Below, piece by piece: positions 36,730 to 45,545 of a stretch of DNA of 64,000 nt. Made by a program: the position numbers and the translations under genes. Position 1 is the stretch's first letter, and every line of letters begins with the position of its first letter. Below the pieces are notes generated by a model. The model was not told where the DNA came from. It did not search any database and saw nothing but the letters and a program-made list of their open reading frames with translations. This DNA comes from Fundidesulfovibrio terrae (lineage in GTDB: Bacteria; Desulfobacterota; Desulfovibrionia; Desulfovibrionales; Desulfovibrionaceae): assembly GCF_022808915.1 (NCBI RefSeq), contig NZ_JAKZFS010000002.1, positions 558,001 through 622,000 on the forward strand. Reading direction: 5' to 3'.

Positions 36730-39700
36730 CTAGGCCTTTTTCACGTTGACCATGAAGGCCTTGGTTTCAGGGATGCCCGTGTTGGGGTCGCCCACGGACG
36801 GGGTGAGCAGGTTGGCGGAGTCGCCGCCGTCCTTGGGGAACACCCATCCGTAGTGCCAGGGGATGCCCACCATGTGCACGGTCTGACCCATGACCTGCAT
36901 GGGCTTCAGGCGCTCGGTGACGATGGCGATGGCCCACAGGGAGCCGCGCGCGCTCTCCACGGTGCACTTGTCGCCGCCGTTTATGCCGCGCAGCTTGGCC
37001 AGTTCGGGGCTCATCTCCACGAACATCTGAGGCTCGCATTCGAGCAGCCAGGGGGTCCAGCGGGTCATGACGCCGGTCTGCCAGTGTTCGGTGACCCGGT
37101 AGGTGGAGCACACGAACGGGAAGCGCGGGTCGCACACGGCGCGGGTTTCGGTCGGTCCCTGGAACACCAGGGCCGTGGGGTTGTGCAGCACCTTGGAGAA
37201 CGGATGCTCGGGGATCGGGCACTCCAGGGGCTCGTAGTACTCGGGCAGGGGGCCGTCGTTTCGGCCGGGGCCGAAGATCTGGCCGAAGCCCTCGGTGGTC
37301 ATGATGAAGGGGTTCTTGCCCTTGTCGTCGGCCATCGGCGGCCACGGGCCGTCGGGCACGTCGCCCACCCACTTGCCGTCGGTCCACTCGATGACCGGCT
37401 TGGTGGGCTGGTAGGGCTTGCCCTGCGGGTCCACGGAGGCGCGGTTGTAGATGATGCGGCGGTTGACCGGCCAGCACCAGGTCCAGCCGGGGAAGAGTCC
37501 GATCTTCTCCTGCATGGGGGTCTGGGTCTTGTCGCGGCGGGCGGCCATGTTCTTGTCGGTGTAGGAACCGCAGTAGATCCACGTTCCCGAGCAGGTGGAG
37601 CCGTCGTCCTGCAGCAGGCCGAAGGCGGGCACCGGGTCGCCGGCCTTGTAGGTCTTGTCGCCGATGGTCTTTTCCTTGAGGAAGTACCCGTTGATGAGCT
37701 TGGCCACCTTGTGCGGGTCGAAGGCGTGGTTGGTGGCGAAGTCCCACTTCAGCTTCTTGATGGGCTCGGGGAAGACGCCCTTCTTGTCCTTCTCGTAGAG
37801 CCCCTTGATCTTCTCGAAGAGCTCATAGATCAGGTCGCCGTCGGGCTTGGTGCCGCCAAGCGGCGCGGGGCCGGGGTAGCGCCACTGCATCCAGCGGCCC
37901 GAGTTGGAGATGGAGCCTTCCTTCTCGATGGACACGCAGCAGGGCAGGAAGAAGACCTCGGTCTTGATCTTCTTGGGGTCCATGCCCGGGCCCTTCCAGA
38001 AGGAGGCGGTCTCGGTGTCGAAGATGTTCACCGTGACCATCCAGTCCAGCTTGGCCATGGCCTGGCGGACCTTGTTGCAGTTGGCCGTGGAGGCCGCCGG
38101 GTTCTGGCCCCAGGCGAAGAAGCCCTTGAAGGCGCCCTTGTACATGTCGTCGAACAGAGTCAGCCAGGAGTAGTCCCTGCCGTCGTCGAGCTTGGGCAGC
38201 CACTTGTAGGCGGTCTCCAGGTCGACGTCGGGGTACATGGACTTGAGGAAGCTGGCCATGTACTTGGGCCGGTTGCCCCACCAGTTGGCGCTCTTGGGGT
38301 CCTTGGTGACCGGGGTGTTCTTCTCGTTGAAGATCTTGAGGTCGGTCATGGACGCCGTGGGAGCGGGGATGTAGCCGGGCAGGATGTGGAACAGGAGGCC
38401 CTGGTCCGTGGAGCCCTGCACGTTGGCCTCGCCGCGAAGGGCGTTGATGCCGCCGCCGGCCACGCCGATGTTGCCCAGCAGCAGCTGCACGATGGACATG
38501 GCGCGGATGTTCTGCACGCCCACGGTGTGCTGGGTCTGGCCCATGGCGTAGAGCACTGTGCCGGTCTTGTCAGGCGCGCCGGTGGCGCCGTACATCTTGT
38601 AGACTTCCTCGAGCTTGGCCACGGGGCAGCCCGTGATCTTGGAAACCGCGTCCAGGGTGTAGCGCTCGTAGTGCTTCTTCATGAGCTGGTACACGCAGCG
38701 CGGGTCCTGGAGGGTGGGGTCTTTCTTCACCAGGCCGTTCTCGTCCTTGGCGAAGGACCAGGCGGACTTGTCGTAGGCTTTCTTCTCGGCGCTGAAGCCG
38801 GAGAACATGCCGTCCTTGAAGTCGTACTTCTCGCCCACGATGAAGGCGGCGTTGGTGTAGTTGGCCACGTAGTCCTTGAAGGTCATGTCGTTGGCCAGGA
38901 TGTAGTTGATGAAGCCGCCGAAGAAGCCGATGTCCGAGCCCGAACGGATGGGGGCGTAGAGGTCTGCCTTGTTGGCGGTCTTGGTGAAGCGGGGGTCGAC
39001 GCAGATGAGCTTGCCGCCCGCGTCCTTGGCCCGCATGATCCACTTGAAGGAAATGGGGTGGTTTTCGGCAGGGTTGGAGCCGATTACTAAAACTGCATCA
39101 CTGTTCTTGATGTCGATCCAGTGATTGGTCATCGCGCCGCGTCCGAACGACTCTGCCAGAGCCGCTACAGTTGCGCTGTGTCAGATACGGGCCTGATGTT
39201 CGATGTATGTGAGGCCCAAGGCTCGGAGCATGGACTGGTAGATCCAGCACTCCTCGTTGTCCATGGCGGCCGATCCCACGGAGGCGATGGCTTCCAGGCG
39301 GTTGACTTCCTGGCCTTTGGCGTTCTTGGTCTGGAAGGCGGCGTCGCGCACCTTCTTGACCCGCTGGGCGATCTGCTCAAGAGCCCATTCGTAGGTCTTG
39401 ACCTGCCACTTGTCGGAGTTGGGGGCGCGGTAGAGCACCTTGGTGATGCGCTTGTCGTTCTCGCCCAGCTGCCAGATGGACGCGCCCTTGGGGCACAAGG
39501 AGCCCTCGTTGATGGGATGGTCCGGATCGCCTTCCACGTTCACGGCGCGGCCCTTGCCTTCCTGCGCAGTGGAGACGATGAGGCCGCAGCCCACGGAGCA
39601 ATAGCAGCACACCGAGGTGGTCTGCTTGCAGCCCTTGAGCTTGGCCAGTTCGGCGGCTGCGTGGACCGTGGTCAGGTCCAGGCCCAGGCCCCCGAAGGCC

Positions 39701-39756
39701 GTGACCACCGCCGTGGCAGCGGTCAGTTTGAGAAAGTCTCGCCTTTCCAATGACAT
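36730..39756 (-). CDS. fdhA: Selenocysteine-containing formate dehydrogenase catalytic (alpha) subunit
   Basis: A 1008-residue enzyme once the in-frame TGA at 39181-39183 is read as selenocysteine (residue 192, in ARI-Sec-HSATV). This is the metal-binding position of periplasmic formate dehydrogenases, which oxidise formate to CO2 with a Mo- or W-bis-pterin guanine dinucleotide cofactor. Residues 1-34 are a Tat signal (ERRDFLKL). A 4Fe-4S site, CCYCSVGC, follows near residue 51. MGQTQHTVGV and later segments fit the pterin domains. The frame is open on both sides of the TGA. The start ATG has AGGAGG upstream. A SECIS-like hairpin lies just after the TGA. Confidence 0.95.
39146..39183 (-). promoter_or_regulatory. 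SECIS-like hairpin for selenocysteine insertion
   Basis: On the mRNA the TGA (39181-39183) is followed 14 bases later by a stem AGCGGCTCT/AGAGTCGTT (nine pairs, with G-U pairs) around a three-base GGC loop (39146-39166). Bacterial SECIS hairpins that bind SelB sit at this distance. The fold was done by eye. Confidence 0.65.
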
Positions 39757-39782
39757 ACGTGTCCTCCTGAGAAGAGGTTGCC

Positions 39783-40013
39783 TCAGCCGGCCCGTGTCTG
39801 GCGGCCAAGTGTTACCAGGAGCTCGATCCCCCAGGGTCTTTGGGGAGCGGGAACAGGCCGAAGCCGCGCGTCCGGAGCATGCCTCGTCAGGCTTCTCTCC
39901 AGTCGCACGGCCCGGAACAGGGCGGCGTCCACGCACAGCCCCAGCCCGCAGAAGGCCGGGAGCCGTCTTGCATCCATGGTCGTGCCGCGACGGTCCATTC
40001 CACTTTCGTTCAT
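39783..40013 (-). CDS. Possible small protein upstream of fdhA
   Basis: A 76-codon frame with AGAGG six bases before its ATG (40011-40013) and a GC-rich third-position pattern in the middle that resembles the neighbouring genes. It ends 27 bases before the fdhA start. I recognise no domain, and the cysteines are few. It could be an unannotated small protein or just the fdhA leader. Confidence 0.3.
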   Translation of the reverse strand: MNESGMDRRGTTMDARRLPAFCGLGLCVDAALFRAVRLERSLTRHAPDARLRPVPAPQRPWGIELLVTLGRQTRAG

Positions 40014-40177
40014 GGTGCGCCTCTAGCGTGGCGCTTCGCCAGCGTCAAAGGATGGGGCCTTGCTTTCGATCTGACACTGGGGGCGACGAGGATGTGCTCG
40101 AAAACAGTTTGCGGTCCGGGAGGAATGACCGGGGCCGCGGGTCGGGCCCACTTCGGCGCGCGGCGCTGAAAAGCGAA
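40014..40177. other. Upstream region of the fdh operon
   Basis: About 165 bases between the possible small gene and the ald terminator. The fdh promoter is expected here or a little downstream. A sigma-54-like sequence near 39970 was considered and rejected for wrong spacing. No other feature seen. Confidence 0.3.
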
Positions 40178-40210
40178 AAGCCCCCTCGCGGCAGTGTCGC
40201 GAGGGGGCTT
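40178..40210 (-). terminator. Rho-independent terminator of ald
   Basis: AAGCCCCCTCGCG (40178-40190) pairs with CGCGAGGGGGCTT (40198-40210), 13 base pairs with a seven-base loop; on the minus strand a TTTTCGCTTTT tail follows. It lies 25 bases past the ald stop. Confidence 0.8.
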
Positions 40211-40235
40211 GGTCATTATTGGATCTCCCGGCGGC

Positions 40236-41339
40236 CTAGAAGGCGTCGGCGGCGTCCACGCAGGCGATGTTGAAGGCGTCGCCCACGGCCTTGCAGGTGA
40301 GCAGGCCGTTGTGGGTGTTCAGGCCGAGCATCAGGCTCTTGTCGTCCTTGAGAGCGTCCAGGCCCTTGGCGGCCAGCTTCATGGCGTATGGCAGGGTCTG
40401 GTTGGTCAGGGCGAAGGTGGAGGTGCGGGGCACGGCGCCTGGCATGTTGGCCACGCCGTAGTGCACCACTCCGTCGATGATGTAGGTGGGGTCCTTGTGG
40501 GTGGTGGGCTTGATGGTCTCCACGCAGCCGCCCTGGTCCACGGAGACGTCCACGATCACGGAGCCTTCCTTCATCACCTTGAGCATCTCGCGGGTCACCA
40601 GCTTGGGGGCCTTGGCGCCCACGATGAGCACGCCGCCCACGACCAGGTCGGCCTTGGCCACGGCTTCCCAGATGTTGGGCTCGGTGGAGGTGATGGTGGT
40701 CAGGCGGCCGCCGAACACATCGTCCAGGTACTGCAGGCGCTTGTGGGAGACGTCCAGCAGGGTCACGTTGGCGCCCAGGCCCAGGGCCATCTTGGCTGCG
40801 TTGGTGCCCACCACGCCGCCGCCCAGGACCACCACGTTGCCGGGGGCCACGCCGGGCACGCCGCCCAGCAGCACGCCGCGACCGCCCTGGTACTTCTCCA
40901 GGTAGTGCGCGCCCACCTGGGTGGCCATGCGGCCGGCCACCTCGGACATGGGGGTCAGAAGGGGCAGGCTGCCGTCGGGCAGTTGCACGGTCTCGTAGGC
41001 GATGCCGGTGCACTTGGAGGCCAGCAGGGCCCGGGTGAGCTCCTCGGCGGCGGCCAGGTGCAGGTAGGTGAAGAGCAGCAGGTCGGGGCGCAGGTACTGG
41101 TACTCGGAGGGGATGGGCTCCTTGACCTTGATGACCATCTTGGCGCCCCAGGCCTTGTCCGCGGAGACGAGCTGGGCTCCGGCCTTGGCGTATTCGTCGT
41201 TGGTCAGGCCCGAGCCCACGCCCGCGCCGTCTTCCACCAGAACAGTGTGTCCGGCGCGCACGAGGGAGGCGACTCCGCCGGGGGTCATGGCCACCCGGTT
41301 CTCCTGGGGTTTTATCTCTTTGGGAATGCCGATGATCAT
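40236..41339 (-). CDS. ald: Alanine dehydrogenase
   Basis: A 367-residue NAD-linked enzyme that interconverts alanine and pyruvate plus ammonia. The N-terminus [26 protein letters not shown] with the catalytic lysine region, HLAAAEEL with the active-site histidine, the Rossmann loop [12 protein letters not shown], and DVSVDQGG, all match Ald. Length is normal (about 370). ATG at 41337-41339 has AGGAAAG upstream. It is a single-gene unit with a strong terminator. In sulfate reducers it lets alanine serve as carbon and electron source. Confidence 0.96.
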   Translation of the reverse strand: MIIGIPKEIKPQENRVAMTPGGVASLVRAGHTVLVEDGAGVGSGLTNDEYAKAGAQLVSADKAWGAKMVIKVKEPIPSEYQYLRPDLLLFTYLHLAAAEELTRALLASKCTGIAYETVQLPDGSLPLLTPMSEVAGRMATQVGAHYLEKYQGGRGVLLGGVPGVAPGNVVVLGGGVVGTNAAKMALGLGANVTLLDVSHKRLQYLDDVFGGRLTTITSTEPNIWEAVAKADLVVGGVLIVGAKAPKLVTREMLKVMKEGSVIVDVSVDQGGCVETIKPTTHKDPTYIIDGVVHYGVANMPGAVPRTSTFALTNQTLPYAMKLAAKGLDALKDDKSLMLGLNTHNGLLTCKAVGDAFNIACVDAADAF

Positions 41340-41406
41340 GATGGTCTTTCCTTGTTGAGGGTGGAACCGGGAGGGCCTATTGTTCCTATGAGCGGAACGA
41401 CGAACT

Positions 41407-41433
41407 TGCATAGCGAAAACCATGCGCCGTCAA
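41407..41433 (-). promoter_or_regulatory. Weak candidate promoter for ald
   Basis: On the minus strand TTGACG (41428-41433) and TATGCA (41407-41412) are 15 bases apart, about 70 bases before the ald start. Spacing is short, so this is tentative. Confidence 0.3.
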
Positions 41434-41762
41434 CAGGAAAAGCAAATCGCTCAATGTGACGAAGATGTCAATATCTGTGAAACAAAACCCGGATGGTCGA
41501 GGCGACGAAAGACGACAGGAATGGCCGATCCGCAATGGTTTGGGAAAAGCCTACAGAGTTTCGGGAAAAATGAAAGAGGCGGCTCCCGAAATTGCCTGGT
41601 CACGGAAGACGCGTGTGCGGTGACGATGCGGGAGGCGGCCGTGCGACGGCGGCACCTGCATCTGGGAGAGGCGCCGGGAAATCAGCGCGAGGATCGGGAT
41701 ATGGGGGGCGCCGGAGCGGAAGACAAGAAGGCGCGGGCGGGAAACTCCGGACTGCGAGGCCG
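41434..41762. other. Gap between ald and the S11 peptidase gene
   Basis: About 330 bases. A plus-strand frame crosses it into the peptidase gene but lacks a ribosome-binding site and continues antisense through that gene; I treat it as spurious. Nothing else was identified. Confidence 0.35.
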
Positions 41763-42806
41763 TCAGGACGAGCTTCTGGCTTTCTTGGAACGCTTGCCCG
41801 AGGGATGCGGCTCCTTGGGCGCGGGGGCGGGCTCGTTGGCTGCCTGGGCGAAGCCGAAGTCCAGCAGGCGCGAGGCTTCCACCTCGCGGATGATGGGGTT
41901 GCGCGCGCCCATGAGCACGGCGATGAGCCGGGTGTTGCCGCGCTTGGCCGTGGCGGTGATGTTGTACCCCGAGGCGCAGACGAAGCCTGTCTTGAGGCCG
42001 TCCGCGCCTTCGTAGCGGCCGAGCAGCGAGTTGGCGTTGTGGTGGGCCACGCCGTGGTAGGTGTGCGAGGTCATGGAGTGGATGGCCAACGATTCCGGGT
42101 AGCGTTTCAGGTAGCTGGCGGAAAGCTTGGCGATGTCCCGGGCCGTGGACACCTGCCCGGTGGCGGGCAGTCCGTTGGGGTTTCGGAAGACGCTGCGGCT
42201 CATGCCCAGGTTCTTGGCCTTGGCGTTCATCATGCCCACGAAGCGCCGCGAGTCGCCCTTGCCCAGGTATTCGGCCACGGCCACGCAGGCATTGTTGGCC
42301 GATACCACGCTTATGCCCTTGATGATTTCCGACAAGGGCACCTTCTCTCCCTTGTACAGGCTCATGGTGGAGCCGCCGGTGCGGATGGCCAGGGCGCTCA
42401 CCGGGATGGGCGTCGTTTCCTTGATCTTGCCCTGGGCCAGTGCGTCGCGCACCAGGAAGAGGGTCAGAATCTTGGTGATGGAGGCGGGGGGGATTCGCTC
42501 GTCGGGGTCCTGGGAGAAGTACACTTTGCCGGTGCTGGCGTTTATCAGGAAGGCGGATTTGACGTTGAGGTGCAGTCCGCTGGCGTCATCCGGAACGGCC
42601 GCCTTACGGCGCGAGGAGCGTCCATGGCGTTTCTTTTTCTCGCCATGCTTTGATTTCGAGGTGTTGGATGAAACATGCGCCTTTTTATGGCCCTGTTCCG
42701 AGGCCGCGTGCACGGTCCCGGACTGCCACGACATCAAAAGCAACATGCACAGCGCGAAGCATAAGAGTCGCGCGCCAGCCAAACGCCAAACAAAGACAGC
42801 CCTCAT
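41763..42806 (-). CDS. D-alanyl-D-alanine carboxypeptidase (S11 family)
   Basis: A 347-residue penicillin-binding-type carboxypeptidase that trims peptidoglycan stem peptides. Residues 1-35 are a signal peptide. Between about 40 and 70 is a Lys/Ser-rich linker. The active-site motifs are SITK (S109-K112), SAN (S169-N171) and KTG (272-274). The C-terminus is short, so the usual amphipathic anchor helix and extra beta domain of DacA are missing; the last 20 residues are Pro/Lys/Ser-rich. It sits downstream of a DUF401 permease gene on the same strand (43 bases). Confidence 0.92.
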   Translation of the reverse strand: MRAVFVWRLAGARLLCFALCMLLLMSWQSGTVHAASEQGHKKAHVSSNTSKSKHGEKKKRHGRSSRRKAAVPDDASGLHLNVKSAFLINASTGKVYFSQDPDERIPPASITKILTLFLVRDALAQGKIKETTPIPVSALAIRTGGSTMSLYKGEKVPLSEIIKGISVVSANNACVAVAEYLGKGDSRRFVGMMNAKAKNLGMSRSVFRNPNGLPATGQVSTARDIAKLSASYLKRYPESLAIHSMTSHTYHGVAHHNANSLLGRYEGADGLKTGFVCASGYNITATAKRGNTRLIAVLMGARNPIIREVEASRLLDFGFAQAANEPAPAPKEPHPSGKRSKKARSSS

Positions 42807-42849
42807 GCGGCGTTCTCTTACGGGGAACAGGACTCAAGGTCAACGAGGA

Positions 42850-44166
42850 TCAGAATCCCCGGAGCACGAAAAACCATCCGAAGCCGAACATCAGCATGAG
42901 CGCGCACGGCGGCAGCACCACCCGCCAGAAGCGTGTCATCTCCACGCTGAAGTACTGGCAGCACATCACGAAGCAGATGTGCAGGGGCGAGGCCATGACC
43001 CCTGCGAACCCGGACACCAGCGCAAGCACGGCCCAGGCCGTGGCCTGGTGTTGCAGCCCCAGCTGGTCCAGAAGCCCAAGCATCAGCGGAAACGACGCGC
43101 CCACGAAGGCCATGGTGACACCGGCCACCATGCCCACCAGCGCGGGCACGAACACCGCCGCGCACACCAGGGCCGCCTCGCCGCCGAGCTTGACCATCTC
43201 CCGCACCACGCCCGCCTGCTCCATCACCGCGTTGAAGGCGAAGATGGCCCCCACCAGGAAGAGCGTCTGGCGCAGCTCCTTCTGCATGAGGCTTTGCCAC
43301 AGGAAGGAGCGGTCCGCCCTGTTCTGGACGAACACGCAGATGATGGCCGCCGTCAGCGCCCCCATGATGCCCAGCTCGAAGGATACGCCCGGAAAGGAGG
43401 ATTCGATGGCCGTCTCCAGCCCGAAGGACCCGGCGATGGCGATGATCAGAGGCAACCCCAGGCGAAGCGCCAGCCGGATGTCGCGGGGAGGCTGCACCGG
43501 TGCGGAGCCGGCGCCCGCAGAGGGGCCTGCGGCGGGGAGTTCCTCCAGGGCCTTGAGCCTGGGGCCCAGCGGGCGCAGGATGAACATCCACCCCAGAAAT
43601 GCGAAGAACACCGCTGCCAGCCCGGTGTGGGCCACCACCGTGGACAGCGGCAGCCCCAGGAGCCCGGCGGTCATGATGATGCCGGGATAGAGGGGCCATG
43701 CCAGCTCCCACACGTGGCGGAACCAGTAGTTCACCAGGGCCAGTTCGGGGTCGGTGAGCCCCAGGGGCTCGCCGGTCTGGCGCACCATGGGCGCGGAAAA
43801 GGCCGCTCCGCCTGGCATGGGCAGAAGCCCGATGAGCACGGGAAAGAAGATGAGCCGGAGCCTTCGGCTGGGCAGGAATCCCGCCAGGGCTTCCATGAGG
43901 CGGATCGACTGCCCCGTGCGCTCCAGCACGTGGGAGAGCATGAGGATGAGCACCACGATCATGGCCAGGGACAGGCAGTCCCATGTGATGGCCGAGGAGG
44001 CCGCCGCCTTGAGCCACGCCGAAGGCCCCATGCCGAACAGAAGCGCCAGGATGAACCCGCCCGCCAGGATGGACGGGCCGATGCCGAACTTCAGGCGCAT
44101 GCCCGTGAGCATGCAGCCGAACACGGCCAGAACCTTGCACAGCGCCCAAACGCCTTCCCAGATCAT
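42850..44166 (-). CDS. DUF401 family integral membrane protein
   Basis: A 438-residue membrane protein with about ten or more hydrophobic segments. LLPMPGGAAFSAPM and VNYWFRHVWELAWPLYPG are signature segments of the DUF401 permease-like family, related to citrate/gluconate-type transporters; the substrate is unknown. GVTMAFVGASFPLM near residue 360 is the second half-repeat. ATG at 44164-44166 is used; a GGAGG lies about 12 bases upstream. It may share a transcript with the carboxypeptidase gene downstream. A dispersed repeat lies upstream. Confidence 0.85.
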   Translation of the reverse strand: MIWEGVWALCKVLAVFGCMLTGMRLKFGIGPSILAGGFILALLFGMGPSAWLKAAASSAITWDCLSLAMIVVLILMLSHVLERTGQSIRLMEALAGFLPSRRLRLIFFPVLIGLLPMPGGAAFSAPMVRQTGEPLGLTDPELALVNYWFRHVWELAWPLYPGIIMTAGLLGLPLSTVVAHTGLAAVFFAFLGWMFILRPLGPRLKALEELPAAGPSAGAGSAPVQPPRDIRLALRLGLPLIIAIAGSFGLETAIESSFPGVSFELGIMGALTAAIICVFVQNRADRSFLWQSLMQKELRQTLFLVGAIFAFNAVMEQAGVVREMVKLGGEAALVCAAVFVPALVGMVAGVTMAFVGASFPLMLGLLDQLGLQHQATAWAVLALVSGFAGVMASPLHICFVMCCQYFSVEMTRFWRVVLPPCALMLMFGFGWFFVLRGF

Positions 44167-44220
44167 ACTCGTCGTCCGCCTCCCTCAGCTTCGCGTCCGC
44201 CCTCGGACGCGAAGCGATGG

Positions 44221-44259
44221 GGGATTCCAAAGGGACTCGTCCCTTTGGCCGCCGGAGGC
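44221..44259 (+). repeat. Dispersed hairpin repeat, copy F
   Basis: GGGATTCC, an AAAGGGA/TCCCTTT hairpin, then GGCCGCCGGAGGC. Near-identical to copy A. It lies between the DUF401 gene and the Cys-cluster gene. Confidence 0.65.
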
Positions 44260-44285
44260 TCTCTTCCCCCGTCGATCCCCTCGCG

Positions 44286-44867
44286 CTACGGCTTGGGCGG
44301 TCCGGCCACGATCATTTCGGAGAGGGTCAGGTCCACGCGCGGCACCTGGTTGCGCCTGCTGCCGAGAAAGTCCATCTCCAGTTCGACGAGCTCGCGGTAG
44401 AGCGGGGTGCGATCCACCCGGTCGTGCTCGCGGCCCTCCACCTTCTCCATGCACACGGGGCACCCGGGAAACTGCCTGAGCCCCGACCGGCCGAGCAGGA
44501 CGTTGGGCACGCCGTACATGCGGCAGATCATCATGCGGTGCTCGTAGAGGCCGCACTTGCCGTCCTCGTTCACCGGGCACATCACCTTGGGCACCTCGCC
44601 GCGCGCCAACGCCTCGCGGGTGCGGTCCACGTTCTCCCGCGCCCGCGCCAGGTACTCGGCCTGCTTGGCTTCGGGCAGGGCCTTGAGTCCTTCCCACAGG
44701 TAATACCACTCGATGTGGGTGTGGTGCTGGAAGTAGCTCACGCAGCAGTTCTGCTGACAGCCCTCGCAGGTGAAGCCCTCGGGCGCGGCCTTGTCGAACG
44801 CCTTGCCCATCTTGGCGTAGAGGGCGGCCAGGCGGCGGCTCAGGGTGCGCTTGCTCACGAATTTCAT
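44286..44867 (-). CDS. YkgJ-type cysteine-cluster protein
   Basis: A 193-residue protein. The cysteines C34, C37, C41 and C42 (CEGCQQNCC), then the later CPVNEDGKC, MICRMYG and CPVC, form the YkgJ/UPF0153 cluster, thought to bind zinc or an Fe-S cluster. The rest is helical with a charged linker. The start ATG at 44865-44867 is eight bases after a GGAGG that belongs to the arm of dispersed repeat G. It is a larger relative of the protein at 14889-15209. Confidence 0.82.
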   Translation of the reverse strand: MKFVSKRTLSRRLAALYAKMGKAFDKAAPEGFTCEGCQQNCCVSYFQHHTHIEWYYLWEGLKALPEAKQAEYLARARENVDRTREALARGEVPKVMCPVNEDGKCGLYEHRMMICRMYGVPNVLLGRSGLRQFPGCPVCMEKVEGREHDRVDRTPLYRELVELEMDFLGSRRNQVPRVDLTLSEMIVAGPPKP

Positions 44868-44874
44868 GGAAGAT

Positions 44875-44930
44875 GCCTCCGGCGGCCAGAGAGAACTTTT
44901 TGAAAAAAGTTCTCTCTGGACTCTCTCAAA
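44875..44930 (-). repeat. Dispersed hairpin repeat, copy G
   Basis: GCCTCCGGCGGCC, then a long AGAGAGAACTTT/AAAGTTCTCTCT hairpin, then GGACTC. The stem is unlike other copies but perfectly paired. The GGAGG on the minus strand seems to act as the ribosome-binding site of the Cys-cluster gene. Confidence 0.6.
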
Positions 44931-45031
44931 AACTTTTACGCCGCTTCGCTTTCGAGCCCGCCAAGCTTGACGGGGGATGCGAGATGGCGCGAGAGGCTCC
45001 CACTACTGCAAGTCGTGAGCGAACTCAAACG

Positions 45032-45415
45032 CTAAGGCATCGAGGAATCCCGGGCGGCCTCGCGCAGGGCGTCCGTGCCGAAGACCTCCTCCATCACCTC
45101 CAGGGCGAACCGGGCCGACACCGTGGCCGGGCCGCCTCCCATTTCGATGCCCACTTCCACCGCTTCGAGCACCTGGCGCAGGCCCGCGCCCGCGGCCTTG
45201 GCCTGCTCGATGTGCCACTGCATGCAGGAGCGGCAGTCGATCACCACCGATATGCCCACGGCGATGAGCTCCTTGGACATCTTCGGCAGGTGTCCGTCGG
45301 CGTAGGCGGCCCGCTCCATGTCCAGGAACGCGTCGTACACGGGCGATTTCAGGTCCGTGAGCGTTTTGTGGGCTTTCTTGCGTTGCATGGTGAGCTGGCG
45401 AAGGGTGTCGTTCAT
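45032..45415 (-). CDS. Carboxymuconolactone decarboxylase (AhpD-like) family protein
   Basis: A 127-residue protein of the CMD/AhpD family. The active-site motif CRSCMQWH (CxxCxxxH) is near residue 63, as in peroxidase-recycling AhpD-type proteins. The start ATG has GGAGACGG six bases upstream. It diverges from a LysR gene, and the space between contains inverted repeats suited to a regulator. It probably acts in redox defence or thiol turnover; the substrate is unknown. Confidence 0.87.
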   Translation of the reverse strand: MNDTLRQLTMQRKKAHKTLTDLKSPVYDAFLDMERAAYADGHLPKMSKELIAVGISVVIDCRSCMQWHIEQAKAAGAGLRQVLEAVEVGIEMGGGPATVSARFALEVMEEVFGTDALREAARDSSMP

Positions 45416-45454
45416 GGCCGTCTCCGGTCGTTCGGAAAATTCGAATGAAAGACG

Positions 45455-45508
45455 CAAGCATCCGGTGCTTGATGGGAGAGATATCCTCTGGCATGCTTGC
45501 GAACAAGC
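45455..45508. promoter_or_regulatory. Two inverted repeats in the CMD/LysR intergenic region
   Basis: CAAGCA-TCCGG-TGCTTG (45455-45471) and GCTTG-CGAA-CAAGC (45495-45508) share the same core words in inverted order. Their position between divergent genes suits LysR-type operator sites. Confidence 0.5.
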
Positions 45509-45545
45509 GATTAAACGTGAACCGTTCGTTCAGGAAAACAAAACC

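Noticed and set aside
36853-39090. 745-codon plus-strand frame
   Set aside because: Antisense to fdhA. Its translation has repetitive Gly/His/Val content and no domain.
39181-39183. TGA inside fdhA as a nonsense mutation (pseudogene)
   Set aside because: The sequence on both sides is intact and the TGA is exactly at the known selenocysteine position, with a SECIS-like hairpin after it.
39960-39990. Sigma-54-like promoter upstream of fdhA
   Set aside because: The GCAT and CGTGCC parts are seven bases apart instead of the five needed, and the site lies inside the possible small gene.
45318-45545. Longer N-terminus for the LysR gene
   Set aside because: The extension overlaps the divergent CMD gene and the operator region; LysR proteins normally begin at the LEVRLLKTFL-type segment that follows ATG 45546.
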